This document shows, piece after piece, positions 9,801-18,800 of a DNA stretch of 64,000 nt. This DNA comes from Campylobacter concisus (GTDB lineage Bacteria > Campylobacterota > Campylobacteria > Campylobacterales > Campylobacteraceae), in the NCBI RefSeq assembly GCF_003048375.1, contig NZ_CP021642.1:1868527-1932526 (forward strand), in the 5' to 3' direction. The notes under the pieces were generated by a model. That model searched no databases. It saw nothing but the letters and a program-made list of their open reading frames with translations, and was not told where the DNA came from. The stretch's first letter is position 1. Every line of letters starts with the position of its first letter. Made by a program: the position numbers and the translations under genes.

Positions 9801-12800
9801 GTGATCATTACTTTTGGAGCTCCTGCGGTAGTATCAACATCGATGCTTACTAGAGCAGAAGGTTGGCTATTGTTTCCTGCTTTATCAGTTGCTTGCGCTT
9901 CAAAGTTATGGTGTCCATCACTTAGTTTAGGTGTTGTAAATTCCCAGTTGCCATCTTTATCAGCTACCGCAGTCCAGTTGCTGATAACTTTACCATTCTC
10001 AAATTTATAACTACCTATACCATCGATCTTAATCTCAACAGTCGCAAATGGCTCAGCTGTGCCTTTTAGAGTTGGAGTGTTGTCGTTTGTTAAGCTACCC
10101 TTAACATCACCATTTACTACGCCACCAGCCACATTATCTACAATCTCAGTAATAACTGGTGTTTCGCTATGGAGATCAACTGTTATAGTCGCTACATTTG
10201 ATGGCTTGCTATCATTACCAGCCTTGTCTGTTGCAATTGCAGTTACGTTATATACGCCTTCAGCCAATGGTGCTGGAGTGTAGCTCCAATCGCCATTTGC
10301 ATCAACTTGAATGTTTTTGCCAATGATATCATTACCATTTCTTAGAGTTATAGTTGTATTTGGCTCAGCTGTACCTTTAAATGTAGGTGTACTGTCATTT
10401 GTTAGACCGTTGTCGATGCCAAGAACGTTTTTGCCATCTTGGATTCCGCCATACTGATTATCAGTTACTTGAGTAATAACTGGAGCATCTGACGCTGTTG
10501 TATCAACATTTATGCTACCAGATACTTCTTTGCTAGCATTACCTGCTTGATCAACGATCTTAGCTGTTACGCTTGAAGTTTGTCCATCAACTACTGGTAC
10601 TTTTATTTCTACATGACCAGCTGTCTTATCAGCATTTGTTATAGTATGAGACTCTTCTTTACCACCATTTACAGTGTATTTGATCACATCATTTACTACT
10701 GCATCTGCTGGGATAGAAATTTTAGCTGTTGTGTTAGCGTTATCACTATCGCTACCGTTTTCAGCTTTGTTTAGCTTGCCATCTTTTGGATTAGTATCTT
10801 CAACAAATGTGATTGTTGGCTCTGATGGAGCTGTATGATCGTTTGGATGTTCTATATTGCCAGCTGTTCCTTCGCCATTACCTTTGTTGCCAGCTTTATC
10901 AGTTACTTCAACATTTACTTTATCGCCTGGGTTAAACGGTTTAGTTTCAATTGTAAAGTCACCATTGCCATCAGTTGTACCAGTACCAATTGTTTTACCA
11001 TCTTTATCAGTAACTACTACTGGAGCATTTGGCTCATCTGAATGACCTTTTACAATTCCTTTTTCTGGGTTGCCATCTGCTGGGTTGTTTGTATCTACTG
11101 GAGTTACTGTTTTAACATCTACTTTTGGAGCTGTAGTATCAACATCTATGCTACCAGATACTTCTTTGCTAGCATTACCTGCTTGATCAACGATCTTAGC
11201 TGTTACGCTTGAAGTTTGTCCATCAACTACTGGTACTTTTATTTCTACATGACCAGCTGTCTTATCAGCATTTGTTATAGTATGAGACTCTTCTTTACCA
11301 CCATTTACAGTGTATTTGATCACATCATTTACTACTGCATCTGCTGGGATAGAAATTTTAGCTGTTGTGTTAGCGTTATCACTATCGCTACCGTTTTCAG
11401 CTTTGTTTAGCTTGCCATCTTTTGGATTAGTATCTTCAACAAATGTGATTGTTGGCTCTGATGGAGCTGTATGATCGTTTGGATGTTCTATATTGCCAGC
11501 TGTTCCTTCGCCATTACCTTTGTTGCCAGCTTTATCAGTTACTTCAACATTTACTTTATCGCCTGGGTTAAACGGTTTAGTTTCAATTGTAAAGTCACCA
11601 TTGCCATCAGTTGTACCAGTACCAATTGTTTTACCATCTTTATCAGTAACTACTACTGGAGCATTTGGCTCATCTGAATGACCTTTTACAATTCCTTTTT
11701 CTGGGTTGCCATCTGCTGGGTTGTTTGTATCTACTGGAGTTACTGTTTTAACATCTACTTTTGGAGCTGTAGTATCAACATCTATGCTACCAGATACTTC
11801 TTTGCTAGCATTACCTGCTTGATCAACGATCTTAGCTGTTACGCTTGAAGTTTGTCCATCAACTACTGGTACTTTTATTTCTACATGACCAGCTGTCTTA
11901 TCAGCATTTGTTATAGTATGAGACTCTTCTTTACCACCATTTACAGTGTATTTGATCACATCATTTACTACTGCATCTGCTGGGATAGAAATTTTAGCTG
12001 TTGTGTTAGCGTTATCACTATCGCTACCGTTTTCAGCTTTGTTTAGCTTGCCATCTTTTGGATTAGTATCTTCAACAAATGTGATTGTTGGCTCTGATGG
12101 AGCTGTATGATCGTTTGGATGTTCTATATTGCCAGCTTCAACTCTATCTGTACCTACGTTACCAGCTTTATCTATTGCTTGAACAAATACTGGAGTACCT
12201 GGCTGAACAGCTTTATCTAGTTGAATTAAGAAGTCACCTGCACTGTTAGCGTGACCTTTTCCTATAATGTTGTTGTTTTCATCTCTAAATAATATCTCAG
12301 CATTTGGCTCATCTGTATGACCTGTTCCCATAGTTAGCTCTGCTGTATCATCAGCTTTGCTATTAGTATCGATTGGAGTGATTTTAACATTGTCAAGTTT
12401 TGGAGCGATTGAGTCTAGATCGATTGTAGCTTCATTGCTTGGTGCGCTCTTACCAAATTTATTCTCAGCAGTTGCTGTAAATTTATGCTCGCCATCTTTT
12501 GTAAGAGCTGTGGTTGTAACTTCCCATGAACCATCAGATTTAGCTGTTGTCTCACCTACCTTGTTGCCATTGTCGTAAATTTCTACTTTTGATCCAGCTT
12601 TTGCAGTGCCTTTGATAGTTGGAGTTTTATCATTTGTTAGATGACCTTTTACATCAAGAACATTGCCTACTTTAGTATCTTCTTCATAACCCTTAACGTT
12701 ATCAATTACTTCATTGATAACTGGAGCTTCTGGAGCTTTAGTATTCTCACTATCTTCACCTATTACACCTTTGCCTTTGCCTGGGTTGTTAGGGTTATTT

Positions 12801-15800
12801 GGATTGATGATCTCTGCTGTTATGGTGTTGTCTTTACCTGGATTTAGATCAACTGGAACTTTGATATTGCCATTGTCGATATCACCTTGTCCAATTGTTT
12901 TTTCAGTTTGTTTGCCGTTTTCATCAGTAACAACTAGTTTATCACCTGGTTTTACACTGCCATCTTTTGGTATAGAAATTTCAGCTGTTGTTTTACCAGC
13001 GTCATTGTCACCAGCTTTATTTTCTTTATCAGAAATTTTGCCATCTTTTGGATCATTATCTTCTGGGAATGTGATAGATGGGTTACTTGGTTTTCTGATG
13101 GTTTCTGGATCAGTTAAATCTACATCTAAACTTTCTTTTGCTTCCTTGCCTACATTACCTGCTTGATCAACGATCTTAGCTGTTACGCTTGAGGTTTGAC
13201 CATCAGTTACTGGTACTTTTATTTCTACATGACCAGCTGCTTTATCAGCATCAGTTATAGGATGAGACTGCTCTGTGCCACCATTTACAGTATATTTGAT
13301 AACATCGCCTACTACTGCATCTGTTGGGACAGAAATTTTAGCTGTTGTGTTAGCGTTATCACCATCTTTACTATTCTCATCTTTATTTAGTTTGCCATCT
13401 TTTGGTTTGAGATCTTCAACAAATGTAATAGTTGGCTCTGATGGAGCTGTATGATCGTTTGGATGGATCATCTCACCAGCTGTAACTTCTGTTACGCTAG
13501 TATTACCTGCTTTATCAGTTGCTTCAACTGTTATCTTATCTCCTGGTTTTACACCCTCAACATCAGTGATTAAGAAACCACCAGTGTTATTAGCTTTACC
13601 GCTACCTATTACCTTACCACTAGCATCTTTAAATACTAGATCAGCTTTTGGTGTATCTGTATGTCCTGTTACATTAGTTAACTCTGCCGTACTATCAGCT
13701 GGATTGCTTGTATCAACTGGAGTTATTGTAATCCTATCAATGACTGGAGCTATTGTATCAAGCTCAATTGTAGCCTCATTACTTGAACCACTCTCACCAA
13801 ATTCGTTCTTAGCTATAGCTTTAAATTTATGCTCGCCTTGTTTAGTAAGAACTGGTGTTGTAAATTCCCAGTTAGCATTTGCATTCTCTATCCTACCGAT
13901 CTCAACGTCATTGTCATAGATTATAACTGTTGATCCAGCTTTTACTGTTCCTTTGATAGTTGGTGTATTATCATTTGTTAAGCCACCTTTAACGTCTTCG
14001 TTAAATTTACCACCCTTGACATCATCGATAACATCGGTGATAACTGGAGCTTCTGGAGCTTTAGTATTCTCACTATCTTCACCTATTACACCTTTGCCTT
14101 TGCCTGGGTTATTAGGGTTATTTGGATTGATGATCTCTGCTATTATGGTGTTGTCTTTACCTGGGTTTAGATCAACTGGAACTTTGATGTTACCATTGTC
14201 TATATCACCTTGCTCAATTGTTTTTTCTGTTTGTTTACCGTTTTCATCAGTAACAACTAGTTTATCGCCTGGTTTTACACTGCCATCTTTTGGTATAGAA
14301 ATTTCAGCTGTTGTTTTACCAGCGTCATTGTCACCAGCTTTATTTTCTTTATCAGAAATTTTGCCATCTTTTGGATCATTATCTTCTGGGAATGTGATAG
14401 ATGGGTCGCTTGGTTGGCGAGTTAGTTCTTTGTCATATACCAAGTTTGCAAAATTACCCTCGCTTTCATTGCCAACTATATCTACTATCCTATAAGTTGG
14501 ACTTTGTGCTCCATTGCCTTTTGGTAGATCCATAACAAAGCCGTCTCTCTCAACAGAACCTTTAACGATATCCTCTTTGGTTATAAATGTAGCATTTTTC
14601 CACTTACCATCTTGTCCGTATACTTGTAGTATATCACCAGCTTTTACGCTAACGCCGTCAGTTGGGATCTCAACAATCCAGTGAAGTTTGCCATCTGTTA
14701 AGGCTTTTGCCTCTTCTACGCTTAGGACCTCATTGCTATTTAAATCTTCTTTAAATTTAACTTTTGGTGTACCAACAGTTGTATCGACTTCTAGTGCAGA
14801 AGTTGCTTCACTAGAGTTGCCAGCCGCATCTGTAACCACAGCTTTTATGATGTGAACACGGCCAACAAGATCTGCTAGTGGCTCTTTATAGTCGATTGGC
14901 TTAAATTCCCAGTTGCCATCTTTATCAGCTTTAACTCTACCTATCTCTTTATCAGTATCATAGATAACCACTTCTTGATTTGCATCAGCTGTGCCTTTGA
15001 TAGTTGGCTTGTTATCATTTGTCGAAGTGCCTGCAACGTTGTCTTTATATGTACCGCCTGGTACGTTGTCAATAATTCCTGTGATCTGAACGTTAGGAGC
15101 TGTAAAGTCTGAGCTTATGCTCTCTTTTACCACTTCACTAGCATTACCTGCTTGATCAACGATCTTAGCTGTTACAGTTGAAGCTTGTCCATCGATCACT
15201 GGTACTTTTACCTCGATATAGCCAGCTACTCTGTCATTGTAAGTTATAGTATGTGTTTTTTCCTCACCATTTACAGTATAGTGGATCACATCATTTTCTT
15301 CAGCATCGCCTGGAACAGAAATTTGAGCTGTTGTGCTAGCATTGTCACCATCTTTGCCATTCTCTGCTTTATTTAGCATGCCATCTTTTTTATTGATATC
15401 TTCAACAAATGTGATTGTTGGCTCAGACGGAGCTACTAGGTCGACATTGACTATCACTGTTTCTGAGAAGTCTGAGATGTTTCCAGCTTTATCTTGTGCT
15501 CTTGTAGTGTATTGATACTCACCATCTCCTAGTTCAGGTAGTTCAAATTTCCAACCACCATGTTTATCAGCTGTAGTAGTTCCTATAGCTCTCTTATCGC
15601 CACTTAGTTCACTAATCTCATATATAGTTACTACCGAGTTAGGCTCAGCATATCCCTCAAGAGTTGGTGTGCTGTCGTTTGTTAAAGCAACTTTCGTTTT
15701 AACGTCTAAAACGTTGCCAGTGTGGCTATCTACATCGTCATTTACAGCATCTATCACAGGAGCATTTGCAGATGTATCTACATCAAGTGTAATCATATCT

Positions 15801-18800
15801 TCAACTTTAGTACCCTCTTTATGTGTAAATGATTTATTACCTGCGCTATCAGTAGCATGTGCTTCGAAGTAGTGTAGGCCATCACCCATAGCTTCAGTTG
15901 GAGTAAAGCTCCATTTGCCATTAGCGTCAGCTACTGTTTTACCAACTAGAGTTTTTTCTGTAGTTGTTAAGAAGCTCTCATAAATTTCTACTGTTGCACC
16001 AGGAGCTGCACTACCTTTGAATGTTGGTAGGTTATCGTTTGTTAGACCATTTTTAACATCACCATTTACTACACCACCAGCTACGTCATCATAAATTTCG
16101 TCGATTGTTACTTGAACAGTAGAAGAAGCCTCAGTGATATCTTTTGAAATTTCTTCGCTTGGCTTGCTTGGATTGTTTGGATTAACGATCTCGGCTGTTA
16201 TAGTTGTCTTATCTCCTGTTTTAATATCAACTGAAATTTCAACTTTACCATTTTCGATATCTTTTTCTGTGATAACGTGCTCTTTTGGCTTGTCGCTGTT
16301 GTCTTTAACGATAAGCTTATCGCCTGGTTTTACGCTACCATCTTTTGGTATAGAAATTTCAGCTGTTGTTTTACCAACCTCTTTATCACCGTCTTGATTC
16401 TCCTTGTTAGATATTTTGCCATCTTTATTAGTATCTTCTTTGAAGTTAATATCTAGTGGTGAGCCTGGTGTTCTTGAAAATTCGCCATCAAGTGTAAGCG
16501 TAGCTTTTGACGAGTCGCTAATATTGCCAGCATCATCAGCAAATCTATACTCTGGAGTCTCATATTTACCATTTCTTAGTTTTTCTATATCGACGTTAAA
16601 TGTAGCTTCAAATCTACCATCTTTGATCATCTCATCAGTGATAGTAACAAATTTAACCCAATTGCCTTTGCTGTCGATTGACTGGATCACATCACCAGCT
16701 TTTATGCTACCGTCTGTTGGGATATCTATTACCCAGTGAGCTTTGCCGTCTTTTATAGCAGCCACTTCAGCAACACTTAGAACGCCGTTATTATCTGTAT
16801 CTTCTAAAAATCTAACTTTTGGATTGCCGATAGTTAGATCAACATCTATGCTACCAGATACTTCCTTGCCTACATTACCTGCTTGATCAACGATCTTAGC
16901 TGTTACGCTTGAGGTTTGACCATCAGTTACTGGTACTTTTATTTCTACATGACCAGCTGCTTTATCAGCATCAGTTATAGGATGAGACTGCTCTGTGCCA
17001 CCATTTACAGTATATTTGATAACATCGCCTACTACTGCATCTGTTGGGACAGAAATTTTAGCTGTTGTGTTAGCGTTATCACCATCTTTACTATTCTCAT
17101 CTTTATTTAGTTTGCCATCTTTTGGTTTGATATCTTCATCAAATGTAATAGTTGGCTCTGATGGAGCTGTAGTATCTGTGTATATTGTATTACCAGCTGT
17201 TCCTTCACCTTTACCAGTGTTGCCTGCGTTATCAGTTACTTCAACAGTTACTTTATCATCTGGTTTTACTGGTTTAGTAGTATCAATAACAAATTTACCA
17301 TCATTGTCTGTCTTGCCTTCACCAATTACATTGCCATCTTTGTCTTTTACTACTACTGGAGCATTTGGTTCATCTGATTCACCAGTTACAGTTGCTTTGT
17401 TTGGGTTGCCATCAGCTGGGCTGTTTGTATCTACTGGAGTGACTTTAACATTTTCAACAGTTGGAGCTTTTGTATCTACATCTAAACTTTCTTTTGCTTC
17501 CTTGCCTACATTACCTGCTTGATCAACGATCTTAGCTGTTACGCTTGAGGTTTGACCATCAGTTACTGGTACTTTTATTTCTACATGACCAGCTGCTTTA
17601 TCAGCATCAGTTATAGGATGAGACTGCTCTGTGCCACCATTTACAGTATATTTGATAACATCGCCTACTACTGCATCTGTTGGGACAGAAATTTTAGCTG
17701 TTGTGTTAGCGTTATCACCATCTTTACTATTCTCATCTTTATTTAGTTTGCCATCTTTTGGTTTGAGATCTTCAACAAATGTAATAGTTGGCTCTGATGG
17801 AGCTGTAGTATCTGTGTATATTGTATTACCAGCTGTTCCTTCACCTTTACCAGTGTTGCCTGCGTTATCAGTTACTTCAACAGTTACTTTATCATCTGGT
17901 TTTACTGGTTTAGTAGTATCAATAACAAATTTACCATCATTGTCTGTCTTGCCTTCACCAATTACATTGCCATCTTTGTCTTTTACTACTACTGGAGCAT
18001 TTGGTTCATCTGATTCACCAGTTACAGTTGCTTTGTTTGGGTTGCCATCAGCTGGGCTGTTTGTATCTACTGGAGTGACTTTAACATTTTCAACAGTTGG
18101 AGCTTTTGTATCTACATCTAAACTTTCTTTTGCTTCCTTGCCTACATTACCTGCTTGATCAACGATCTTAGCTGTTACGCTTGAGGTTTGACCATCAGTT
18201 ACTGGTACTTTTATTTCTACATGACCAGCTGCTTTATCAGCATCAGTTATAGGATGAGACTGCTCTGTGCCACCATTTACAGTATATTTGATAACATCGC
18301 CTACTACTGCATCTGTTGGGACAGAAATTTTAGCTGTTGTGTTAGCGTTATCACCATCTTTACTATTCTCATCTTTATTTAGTTTGCCATCTTTTGGTTT
18401 GAGATCTTCAACAAATGTAATAGTTGGCTCTGATGGAGCTGTAGTATCTGTGTATATTGTATTACCAGCTGTTCCTTCACCTTTACCAGTGTTGCCTGCG
18501 TTATCAGTTACTTCAACAGTTACTTTATCATCTGGTTTTACTGGTTTAGTAGTATCAATAACAAATTTACCATCATTGTCTGTCTTGCCTTCACCAATTA
18601 CATTGCCATCTTTGTCTTTTACTACTACTGGAGCATTTGGTTCATCTGATTCACCAGTTACAGTTGCTTTGTTTGGGTTGCCATCAGCTGGGCTGTTTGT
18701 ATCTACTGGAGTGACTTTAACATTTTCAACAGTTGGAGCTTTTGTATCTACATCTAAACTTTCTTTTGCTTCCTTGCCTACATTACCTGCTTGATCAACG

